Assembly: GCA_040506195.1 (NCBI GenBank)
Contig: JBEVXH010000007.1
Location: 186,001 to 250,000 of the forward strand
DNA from: Thiodiazotropha sp040506195
GTDB lineage: Bacteria; Pseudomonadota; Gammaproteobacteria; Chromatiales; Chromatiaceae
Direction: 5' to 3'
DNA: 64,000 nucleotides
The notes under the pieces were generated by a model, which saw nothing but the letters and a program-made list of their open reading frames with translations, was not told the DNA's origin and ran no database searches. The translations under genes were made by a program, and so were the position numbers. Shown piece by piece: positions 35,373 to 42,804 of the stretch; position 1 is the first letter of the stretch, and every line of letters starts with the position of its first letter.

Positions 35373-35922
35373 AGATCTGCGGCAAGAGAGCGATCCTCCT
35401 GTCAGTATCATGATGTCACGCATGCCGTTGCCTGGAAAAGAACAGGAATTCGAGACATATCTCAATGGGATCACCGAGGCCGCCCAACGCCAGCCCGGGC
35501 ATTTGGGGGTGAGTATCATTCGTCCCTCGGGTCAGGAGAGAAATTACTATATCCTGTTCAAGTTCGATCGACGATCAAACCTTGAGCACTGGGAAAAGTC
35601 TGATGAACGAGCACGTTGGCGCAGCATAGCCAAACAGGTCAGCGAGAAACCGAAGCGTCATATGGTAACCGGCCTCGAAGCCTGGTTCACTTTACCGGAT
35701 CAGGCAATGTTGACACCTCCCCCTCTTTTTAAAATGGCTGTTTTGGCTTGGTTGGCGATCTATCTTTTGATCAGCGGTCTTTTATGGTTGATAGGTCCGT
35801 TGCTTGAACCCCATCCTCTGATGGTGCGCACCCTGATTCTCACCGGTATTGCGGTACCCCTCATGACTTTTCTGCTTATGCCGTTGCTCACCCGGATCTT
35901 CAAAAACTGGTTGTATTCGTAA
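35362..35922 (+). CDS. antibiotic-biosynthesis-monooxygenase-domain protein with C-terminal membrane helices
   Basis: 186 residues. Residues ~15-110 form an ABM dimeric alpha/beta-barrel domain (SIMMSRMPLPGKEQEFETYL; LGVSIIRPSG; LFKFDRRSNLEHWEKSDE); residues ~120-180 hold two transmembrane helices. This ABM-plus-membrane layout is known in uncharacterised proteobacterial proteins. Cofactorless oxygenase or heme-degradation functions exist in the ABM family, but none can be assigned here. It overlaps the EamA gene by 11 bases. Confidence 0.78.
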   Translation: MENEDLRQESDPPVSIMMSRMPLPGKEQEFETYLNGITEAAQRQPGHLGVSIIRPSGQERNYYILFKFDRRSNLEHWEKSDERARWRSIAKQVSEKPKRHMVTGLEAWFTLPDQAMLTPPPLFKMAVLAWLAIYLLISGLLWLIGPLLEPHPLMVRTLILTGIAVPLMTFLLMPLLTRIFKNWLYS

Positions 35923-36096
35923 CGGAAAACCTTCCCGGGGCGGCATCTCCTCGTCCTGTCTGAATGCTCTTGTGGTCAATTGGGATGCGTTCAGGTCTAA
36001 GAGTCGACAACAAAGCTTGCATATACTCAGGCAGAGCTCATTCGTTTATACGATTCAGCAACCCGTGGTGATTGACCTGGAAGAGACGCCTATATT

Positions 36097-37125
36097 ATGT
36101 CTGTCTCATTTGAAATCGGTATTTTACCCAACCGGCCTGTCAGTGAGTGTTTATCGTTGTCCAGGCAAGCCGAAGAGTGCGGCTATGGAGGGGTCTGGAT
36201 CGCCGATTCCCAATGTGTAATGCGGGATGCCTACATACTGCTCTCGCAGATTGCGTTACAGACTTCCCGCATCCGGGTGGCCTCCGGGGTAACCAATGCC
36301 ATCACCCGGCATCCTGCAGTACTGGCCAACAGCTGGGCAACCTTGCACGAAGTGTCCAATGGAAGAGCGATACTGGGTATCGGTGTGGGAGAAAGCGCTG
36401 TTCATACCCTGGGATTAAAACCTGACCGCCTGGCATCACTGGAAAATAAGATCACGCTGTTGCGGGCATTGATGAAAGGGCAGGAGACGGAATATCAGGG
36501 ATGCCGTTTTCACCTGACCTGGTGTGATGTGGAGGTGCCCATCGTGATGGCCTGTTCAGGTCCCAAATCCCTGCAACTGGGTGGCAGAGTTGCCGATGGC
36601 GTGCTGTTCCAAGTGGGAGCCGATCCTGCATTGGTACGATATGCACTGGATAACATACGCCAAGGTGCTGAACAGGCGGGACGAAGGTTTGAAGAGATTA
36701 AACTGTATATGCGCGTCGCAACGGCAGTCTCACCACATCGGGAGATGGCCCGGGATCAGATCAAGGGATATGCCTCGGTAGCCGCCGGGACAGTCTTCAA
36801 AACGGTTCCTCGTGAGTATTTTTCTGATGATTTGTGGAGCCAGCTTGAAGAGTTTAAAGCGAAATATGACTACTTTGAGCACGCTAGCAATCGGGCTAAA
36901 CACCAGGCACTGTTGACCGACACGATTATTGATGCTGTCTGTATCGCGGGTTCGCCGGAAGAGGCGATTCCTCGCTTTAAGGCCATAGCGGATATGGGTA
37001 TCGACGCCTTTGTGTGGCCGGCCAATATGGTGGATGCCGGGCATTTTGTTCAAACGTTCGCCGATCGGGTGATACCGGCGTTTGCTGCCGAGGGTCAGGT
37101 GATTACAAAGCAGGTGAAACGGTAA
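36097..37125 (+). CDS. LLM-class F420-dependent oxidoreductase, methylene-H4MPT reductase (Mer)-like
   Basis: 342 residues of the luciferase-like F420 TIM-barrel family. FEIGILPN, GYGGVWIADSQ, RIRVASGVTNAITRHPAVLANSWATLHE, GRAILGIGVGESA and GRVADGVLFQVGADP align block by block with archaeal Mer and actinobacterial relatives; the GVTN..TRHP run is the nonprolyl-cis-peptide/F420 phosphate region. It would use F420H2 from the nearby NADPH:F420 reductase. Whether the substrate is methylene-H4MPT or a catabolic intermediate is unknown; both cofactors are encoded in this window. TAATG overlap couples it to the HxH membrane gene. Confidence 0.82.
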   Translation: MSVSFEIGILPNRPVSECLSLSRQAEECGYGGVWIADSQCVMRDAYILLSQIALQTSRIRVASGVTNAITRHPAVLANSWATLHEVSNGRAILGIGVGESAVHTLGLKPDRLASLENKITLLRALMKGQETEYQGCRFHLTWCDVEVPIVMACSGPKSLQLGGRVADGVLFQVGADPALVRYALDNIRQGAEQAGRRFEEIKLYMRVATAVSPHREMARDQIKGYASVAAGTVFKTVPREYFSDDLWSQLEEFKAKYDYFEHASNRAKHQALLTDTIIDAVCIAGSPEEAIPRFKAIADMGIDAFVWPANMVDAGHFVQTFADRVIPAFAAEGQVITKQVKR

Positions 37126-38204
37126 TGAACAACAACGAGAAGATGTTGGCAAGCGATGCTTTAGGATCCCGGTTATTTGTCATCGGCGGGATGTTGCTGA
37201 TCGTGGCAGGTATGATTTTCGGCGATCTGTACGCCGTGTTCATATTGCATCCCAATGTGGATCGGATCTCAGCGGCATTGGCAGGCGCCGCATCGGCGAT
37301 ATCGAGCCATGACGTTGACACTGTGTGGCGGAATTTCGCTCAACTCGGCGGCTACCTTGAAAATGCCGGGACCAAGAAGGATACCCATGTTCATATTATC
37401 CAGGTTGGTTACCTGGCCCTGCTGTTAGCGTTTCTGCAATCCCGGGTTCGTTTGAATGATCGCTTGAAAGTAGTGCTTGCACGCCTGTTTTTGGCCATGG
37501 CCGTGGTGTTGCCGGTATCCATTTTCCTGATTCACTATGTTGGCCTGGTCTACAGTCCGTTGGAAAGCATCGGATGGGCCAGCATCAGCGCTGACCTCTC
37601 GGGATTACTTTTGGCCTTGATTGTCCTGATTCAGCTATGGGGACTCATGGGAAGTGCAAGGAGTCGACCTGAGGCAACTCCCTTCTCTCCCACATTGGGT
37701 GAAATCGGCTGGCTGTTACTGAAGGGCGGAGCGGTGTTGGTCCTGCTTGGGTTTTTATTTGGCGCCTGGTACGCAGGGGTGCAAATGCAAACGCATGAAG
37801 CACGCGAACTGGCCACCTTGAGAGAGATCATCGGGCAGGCGCATGGTGCGGATCAGGCAGCTACCGATCAATCCCTTCTGGCCTATGGCCGGCTACAGGG
37901 AGAGCGGGCGGTGTCTATAGCTGCTCATGCCCATATGGTGGAATTCGGCATTTTGGCGATGATGACATCGTTGATCCAGCCGTTCGTCTATTTGTCCATG
38001 GCCTGGCGCCGCCGCATGGCTGTGTTGTTGCTCACCGGTGGAGCCTTGTTGCCGGTTGCCGTCTATGCCGAGATCTGGTTTGGATTATTGGCCGGCGGGG
38101 TTGCGGATATTGCCGGCTTGCTGGTCATCATCGCATTGACGGGCATGTTGGCGGGAGTCTTGCGTCATACGGGAGCCCTCGATAGCCAAGGGAGCCAAGC
38201 CTGA
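37125..38204 (+). CDS. eight-helix membrane protein, duplicated HxH module (undescribed)
   Basis: 359 residues with about eight transmembrane helices in two homologous halves offset by exactly 180 residues. Each half has G-x-x-Y-A in its first helix (G33/Y36, G213/Y216), an H-x-H opening the second helix (H88/H90 in DTHVHIIQVGYLALL; H268/H270 in AAHAHMVEFGILAMM), and a L-P-V at 129-131 and 309-311. Histidines at helix ends could bind heme, copper or quinone; this is inference. The start at 37125 shares a base with the F420 oxidoreductase stop, and its own stop overlaps the next gene, which encodes a third copy of the module. I do not recognise a named family. Confidence 0.8.
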   Translation: MNNNEKMLASDALGSRLFVIGGMLLIVAGMIFGDLYAVFILHPNVDRISAALAGAASAISSHDVDTVWRNFAQLGGYLENAGTKKDTHVHIIQVGYLALLLAFLQSRVRLNDRLKVVLARLFLAMAVVLPVSIFLIHYVGLVYSPLESIGWASISADLSGLLLALIVLIQLWGLMGSARSRPEATPFSPTLGEIGWLLLKGGAVLVLLGFLFGAWYAGVQMQTHEARELATLREIIGQAHGADQAATDQSLLAYGRLQGERAVSIAAHAHMVEFGILAMMTSLIQPFVYLSMAWRRRMAVLLLTGGALLPVAVYAEIWFGLLAGGVADIAGLLVIIALTGMLAGVLRHTGALDSQGSQA

Positions 38205-38701
38205 TGAGCGCTACACAAAAACTCTTGACCTTAGCCGGCCTGGGTCTGGTCGCAATCAGTATGCTGTATGGTTTTTATTACGCCGTGTTCGATGAACATC
38301 AGACGCTGGAAAAGATCGGTTTGTATATGGCCAATGGTTTCGCCAAGGCGGCAGAGGGCGATCTTGCTGGGGCACAGACATCCCTGCAAGCCTATGCAGA
38401 AATCCGAATTGAGTATCTTCGGGAAGTGCACGGCCATGGCCATATGGCTGCATTGGGCACTTTACTGATACTGATGGGATTGTTTATTGATCACGTTATC
38501 AGGTCGGAGGCAAAGCGCTTATTGATTTCGTGGATGATGGTTGTTGGTGCGGTTTTGTTGCCGCTCGGTGCATGGCTCGATATTTTAATGCCGGCCCCTG
38601 TTCCAAAAGGGTTATCCGTGGCCGGTGCCTCCTGTCTTGTGCTGGGCATGGTGGGCGTGATTTTCAGCCTGTTATTCACCGCAACTGAAAACAATGATTG
38701 A
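38204..38701 (+). CDS. four-helix membrane protein, single HxH module (undescribed)
   Basis: 165 residues, four predicted helices. It is a single copy of the module duplicated in the preceding protein: G23/Y26/A27 in LYGFYYAVF, H78/H80 in VHGHGHMAALGTLLIL, and L-P-L at 119-121. Spacings match the other two copies without gaps (57 residues from Gly to second His, 40 from that His to Pro). The loop between helices 1 and 2 carries a short charged helix (AAEGDLAGAQTSLQAYAEI). ATGA overlap with the larger protein suggests they form one membrane complex. Confidence 0.8.
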   Translation: MSATQKLLTLAGLGLVAISMLYGFYYAVFDEHQTLEKIGLYMANGFAKAAEGDLAGAQTSLQAYAEIRIEYLREVHGHGHMAALGTLLILMGLFIDHVIRSEAKRLLISWMMVVGAVLLPLGAWLDILMPAPVPKGLSVAGASCLVLGMVGVIFSLLFTATENND

Positions 38702-38712
38702 GGTGTTCGGCC

Positions 38713-39597
38713 GTGAACAGGCATCTTCTGCTTGGTTTCCGAGCCTTTGATGCCCATGAGCTGCTGTGTCATTTCGCAGCCAGAGAGGCCGGTTGCTATC
38801 AGAGCAGGGGATTGCGAATCTCACTACGGGATTTGACGTTTGATGGCCGGGCGCAGTCCTCGTTGCCATGTTTAAGTACTGCTTGTGCGGCGGGTCTAAC
38901 GGAAATTCTGCAAGGGGTGGAGAGGCGATTGCTCTTGGTCGCCATGCAGCGACCGCTGTTCTGGCTTTATGGAGGACCCAATACAGAGAAGCTGGAGCAA
39001 CTGGATGGCGGGCGGATTGCCGGCTATGTTGGTTTTTCACCGCCTGCCCGTTTTTTAACTTGGAGACTTGCTGATGTTGCGTTTGATCAATATCCCGCCA
39101 TCGATCCCGTGCGCGACGATCTGATGCGTCTTGGCTTGTTGTTGTCGGGGGAAGTTGATGCCGGCCTGTTCAGTTCTGCCGTGAGTCCTGCCTATTTGGA
39201 GGAGTTGGGCCTGAATAATCTGATCTCACCAGCTGACTTGCCGGAATTTCCCACAACGGGTCTGACCGCAGAGCGTTGGGTGATAGAGCGTTTTCCCGAG
39301 TTGGTGGACGATATGGTGGCAGCCCATGCCGAAGCGATAGCGCTGTTACGTGATGATGAATTCCTGGCTTCGGTGTTAAAACAAATCAATATACTGGGAG
39401 GTTCAGCCGGACTGACTTCAGACCTTCGCCGCGCATTGACTGAAGATGGTCGTATTGCCGAAACATTTGATCGATCCCCACTCCTGAGGCACCTGGCTGG
39501 CAGCATGTGCAGAGAGACGATAAAACCCGATTCCTCGACAATCTTTGATTTTACAGCCTTGAACAGGTTTCTAGAGTCGAATCATGATTGCCCATAA
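38713..39597 (+). CDS. NMT1/SsuA-like solute-binding-fold protein lacking a signal peptide
   Basis: 294 residues. The layout resembles the NMT1/THI5 periplasmic-binding fold (HELLCHFAAREAGCYQSRGLRISL; an LPCLSTACAAGL stretch; GGRIAGYVGFSPPARFLTW; VDAGLFSSAVSPAYLEELG), yet the N-terminus MNRHLLLGFRAFD has no signal sequence and no ABC transporter genes are adjacent. GTG 38713 with GAGGTG at 38700-38705 is preferred to TTG 38698. It may be a cytosolic ligand-binding protein or enzyme; function unknown. It overlaps cofE by 14 bases, within the F420 run. Confidence 0.62.
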   Translation: MNRHLLLGFRAFDAHELLCHFAAREAGCYQSRGLRISLRDLTFDGRAQSSLPCLSTACAAGLTEILQGVERRLLLVAMQRPLFWLYGGPNTEKLEQLDGGRIAGYVGFSPPARFLTWRLADVAFDQYPAIDPVRDDLMRLGLLLSGEVDAGLFSSAVSPAYLEELGLNNLISPADLPEFPTTGLTAERWVIERFPELVDDMVAAHAEAIALLRDDEFLASVLKQINILGGSAGLTSDLRRALTEDGRIAETFDRSPLLRHLAGSMCRETIKPDSSTIFDFTALNRFLESNHDCP

Positions 39598-40357
39598 CAA
39601 TCATCACAACATTCAACTCCTGGCACTGGGAAATATCCCGTTAATCAAACCGGGGGATGATCTGGCATCGATTCTAGTAACAGCCATGCAGGATCACGGA
39701 CCGGCATGGCAGGATAAGGATATCCTGGTGGTCGCTCAAAAGATCGTCTCCAAGGCGGAGGGGCGATACGTAAAGCTGGACAGGGTGCAGCCCTCTGCCG
39801 AGGCCCGTCGTTTGGCTCAGGTGTGTTTAAAAGACCCACGCCTGGTGGAATTGATACTCAGGGAATCGCTGCATGTGGTGCGGGCAGCGCCCCATGTGTT
39901 GATTGTCCGGCATCGTCTCGGTCATGTCAGCGCAAATGCCGCTATCGACCACTCCAACATAGATGACGGGCATCAACAGGTATTGCTTTTACCCGAAGAC
40001 CCGGATGCCAGTGCACGTGCCTTGCGGGAGAGTATTAAGCAACAGACAGGCCTTACCCTAGGTGTGGTAATCAATGACAGTTTCGGCAGGCCCTGGAGGA
40101 TGGGTACCTGCGGTGTGTGCATCGGTAGCTCCGGTATTGTGACGCTAAAGGATTTCAGGGGTACGCAGGATCTATCGGGTCAACCCCTGGAGGTAACCGA
40201 AGTGGCATGGGGGGACGAATTGGCGGCAGCGGCTTCCCTGTTGATGGGAGCTGCCAACGAGGCCAGGCCTGCAGTGATCGTTCGTGGTCTTTCCATCACT
40301 GGCTCGGGAGACAGCAGTGATTTAATCCGTCCATTGGCCAAGGACCTTTTTTTATGA
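39584..40357 (+). CDS. cofE: coenzyme F420-0:L-glutamate ligase
   Basis: 257 residues of the CofE/FbiB N-terminal family. DILVVAQKIVSKAEGRYVKL, HGHVSANAAIDHSN-type block (here RLGHVSANAAIDHSNID), INDSFGRPWRMG and VTEVAWGDELAAAASLLMG are diagnostic. It adds the glutamate tail to F420-0 using GTP. It lacks the C-terminal nitroreductase domain found in actinobacterial FbiB, so it is the stand-alone type. The stop overlaps cofD (ATGA). Confidence 0.93.
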   Translation: MIAHNNHHNIQLLALGNIPLIKPGDDLASILVTAMQDHGPAWQDKDILVVAQKIVSKAEGRYVKLDRVQPSAEARRLAQVCLKDPRLVELILRESLHVVRAAPHVLIVRHRLGHVSANAAIDHSNIDDGHQQVLLLPEDPDASARALRESIKQQTGLTLGVVINDSFGRPWRMGTCGVCIGSSGIVTLKDFRGTQDLSGQPLEVTEVAWGDELAAAASLLMGAANEARPAVIVRGLSITGSGDSSDLIRPLAKDLFL

Positions 40358-41319
40358 TGTCGAAAAACAGAAAAAAGTATCTGGCGCTTTGTGGTGGTGT
40401 CGGTGGTGCGAAGCTGGCATTGGGTTTAAGTCGGGTGCTTGAACCCGGTTGTCTTACCATCGTGGTAAACACCGGCGATGATTTTGAGCATATGGGGCTA
40501 TTGATATGCCCGGATATAGACACTGTCACATACACTTTGAGTGGAGTGGTTGAATCCCGGCAAGGATGGGGAAGGGCGGATGAAACCTGGAATGTGCTCG
40601 ATCAGGTTGAGCGACTGGGCGGTGAGACATGGTTTCGCCTGGGTGATAAAGATATTGCCTTGCACCTGATGCGTCGTTCGTTGCTGGCGCAAGGGTTCTC
40701 CCTGAGTGAAGTGACTGCACGCATCACGCAATCATTGGCGATCGATCATGCGATCATCCCCATGAGCGATGACCCGATACGAACAGAAGTAGTGGTGGAT
40801 GGCGGTGTGATGCCATTCCAGCATTACTTCGTCAAACAGCATTGCCAGCCCAGGATTGTTGGTATTCGATATGCCGGAGCGGAGAAGGCGACAATCTCAT
40901 CAGGTTTTAACGGCGCATTGAACGACAAGGAACTGGCCGGCGTGATTATCTGTCCGTCGAATCCCTTTTTAAGTATCGATCCTCTGCTGGCATTGCCGGG
41001 TGTCAGTGAGTTATTGCGAACGATATCAGTCCCGGTCGTTGCAGTCTCTCCTATCGTTGGAGGTCGGGCAATCAAAGGGCCAACTGCAAAAATAATGCAA
41101 GAGCTGGATATGCCGGTAACACAGGAGGCCATTGCGGATCACTATCAAGGTCTGGTTTCGGGGCTGATGATCGATTCAGTCGACAAGGCGACAGCCTCAG
41201 AACTGAATAAGAGATTGGCTGTGCACACGTGTGATACCGTCATGACAAACATCACGCAGAAAGTCGCCTTGGCAAATAAATGCCTGGCATTCATTGATTC
41301 CCTGGATAAGAGGTCATGA
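40354..41319 (+). CDS. cofD: 2-phospho-L-lactate transferase (F420 biosynthesis)
   Basis: 321 residues, CofD/FbiA family. LCGGVGGAKLALGLSRVL, VNTGDDFEHMGLLICPDIDTVTY, WFRLGDKDIALHLMR and GVIICPSNPFLSIDPLLALPG are the conserved GDP/FO-binding segments. It transfers the phospho-acid moiety from the activated guanosine intermediate made by CofC to FO. Overlaps both cofE and cofC by four bases. Length matches the family. Confidence 0.94.
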   Translation: MMSKNRKKYLALCGGVGGAKLALGLSRVLEPGCLTIVVNTGDDFEHMGLLICPDIDTVTYTLSGVVESRQGWGRADETWNVLDQVERLGGETWFRLGDKDIALHLMRRSLLAQGFSLSEVTARITQSLAIDHAIIPMSDDPIRTEVVVDGGVMPFQHYFVKQHCQPRIVGIRYAGAEKATISSGFNGALNDKELAGVIICPSNPFLSIDPLLALPGVSELLRTISVPVVAVSPIVGGRAIKGPTAKIMQELDMPVTQEAIADHYQGLVSGLMIDSVDKATASELNKRLAVHTCDTVMTNITQKVALANKCLAFIDSLDKRS

Positions 41320-42023
41320 GTGAGATTTGGGCTCTGGTGCCATTGAAAGCCCTGGCACAAGTTAAAAAACGCCTCGCACCTGCGCTGACTGCGGAGTTGC
41401 GCAAAGAATTGGTATTGGCAATGGCGCAGGATGTGGTTTCAGCACTGCTTGGTGTTGATCTCATCACACGTGTATTACTGGTAACCAGCGAGTCGGGTGC
41501 AACGCATTTGTTCACAACCATGGGAGCGGATATTTTTGAGCCTGAGGTGTTGAGGGGGTTGAATCCGGAACTGGAGCAGGCGGCAGCTTATGCGAAATCA
41601 CAGGGTGCCGAAGAGCTTCTGATGGCCCATGCTGACCTACCCTTGCTGACCGCATCGGCTGTGCGGGAGTTCATTGCTACCGCTTCACCCGCTATTCCCA
41701 GGGCGGCAGCCTGTAAAACCGGTGCAGGAACCAATTTATTGCTAACGGATCTCCCGCTGCAATTTCCGCTTGTATTTGGACACGACAGCCTGAGTGGCTT
41801 CAGACAAAAGTTTTCTGCGCTTAACAGGAAAATGGATGTGGTCATGCATCCTTTGCTTACCTTTGATATCGATACGCCGAATGATTTACAAACGCTCTTG
41901 AGCAAAATCAAAATGGGCTTTCCTGTTGGGAAAGCGACAAAAGAACTATTACTCAGGGAGGTACTTGATCGGGATAAGATTACGATGGAAACCAAGCGCT
42001 GGAGATTTGCACGGACCTGTTGA
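41316..42023 (+). CDS. cofC: 2-phospho-L-lactate (or related phospho-acid) guanylyltransferase
   Basis: 235 residues, CofC/FbiD family: VPLKALAQVKKRLAPALT is the GTP-binding start, LMAHADLPLLTA the metal-binding aspartate motif, AACKTGAGTNLLL and FGHDSLSGF complete the signature. It activates 2-phospholactate, phosphoenolpyruvate or 3-phosphoglycerate with GTP; bacterial members differ in substrate, and sequence alone does not settle it here. Last gene of the F420 run; FO synthase genes are absent from the window. Confidence 0.9.
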   Translation: MSEIWALVPLKALAQVKKRLAPALTAELRKELVLAMAQDVVSALLGVDLITRVLLVTSESGATHLFTTMGADIFEPEVLRGLNPELEQAAAYAKSQGAEELLMAHADLPLLTASAVREFIATASPAIPRAAACKTGAGTNLLLTDLPLQFPLVFGHDSLSGFRQKFSALNRKMDVVMHPLLTFDIDTPNDLQTLLSKIKMGFPVGKATKELLLREVLDRDKITMETKRWRFARTC

Positions 42024-42047
42024 CAGAACCTGGTGGAACGGATGAGG

Positions 42048-42248
42048 TCAGCCTCCACCTAACATTTGAAAAGTCATTACTGCGTCACCCTCTTTCAACT
42101 TGCACTCAGACCAAGTTTGGTTACAGACAACCCGATTGTTTAATGAAATTACCGTATTGGGCTCGAATGGGGGTAGTTGCTCGACCAAGGTGGCAAGAGA
42201 TGTGTTGTCCGGTAGCTGATGAGGCACGTTATTCAGGGTGATATTCAT
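42048..42248 (-). CDS. thiS: ThiS/MoaD-like sulfur carrier protein
   Basis: 66 residues with beta-grasp pattern and a C-terminal Gly-Gly(-Gly) tail (TFQMLGGG), which is adenylated and thiocarboxylated in ThiS. LNNRVVCNQTW fits the central strand of ThiS rather than MoaD. It is convergent with cofC, 24 bases away, and stands alone without thiG or thiF. It could serve thiamine synthesis elsewhere in the genome. Confidence 0.8.
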   Translation of the reverse strand: MNITLNNVPHQLPDNTSLATLVEQLPPFEPNTVISLNNRVVCNQTWSECKLKEGDAVMTFQMLGGG

Positions 42249-42804
42249 GGGAAGACCATACCGGCTGGATATTATGTAAAATGGATTAATATACTAGCAG
42301 TTGGGAAAAACGTCTATACAATTGGCTGCTTGTCCGAATAAATGAATTCCAAGCGTGATGATGAGTCGATAGCACAACCCTTCGTCTACAGAATCAGGCC
42401 ACCATGCAGAAATGTATAAAGACAGTGACTGTTCTCTCTATTAACCAGATACACGGATGGCATGAAAGGTGCGCTCTACAGCCTGATCGGTCTGGTATTC
42501 AGAATGTGTTGCACTACTAGTCAATGGCCCCGCCTTGTCAGGCAAGACGGTTTTGCAATGCCAAAATAGGCTGAACAAAGAGCCCTTCATCCATAAAAAA
42601 TTCTTGGTATTTTTTTACCGGCTCGAATAAAGCATTAGTGGTGTTGTTGGAAATGTATCTGCTAATCGTTGCCTCGCTATTGCATATTCAGTACCAGGTG
42701 TAGGAAAGCCCATTGAAGAAAGATGCTGTTTTTGTCCTTTCTCTGGGATTGATCGTAACAGGTATTAGGTTACCTCAGTTTTTAAATTGCCGGAGATTCT
42801 TGCT
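42249..42804. other. intergenic region upstream of gcdH
   Basis: About 550 bases. No supported gene. Contains a hairpin with T tract at 42530-42554 and a reading-frame remnant before it without recognisable domain. The last 120 bases probably hold the gcdH promoter, including a GTAAC/GTTAC inverted pair near 42757-42777. Confidence 0.45.
42530..42554 (+). terminator. terminator-like hairpin with one mismatch
   Basis: CCGCCTTG / CAAGACGG pair over 8 positions with one C-A mismatch, a 5-base loop and four T residues after it. Weak candidate; no gene on the plus strand ends just before it. Confidence 0.3.

Noticed and set aside
42515..42570. Transposase remnant
   Set aside because: A short in-frame peptide before a stop is too short and lacks any diagnostic motif.
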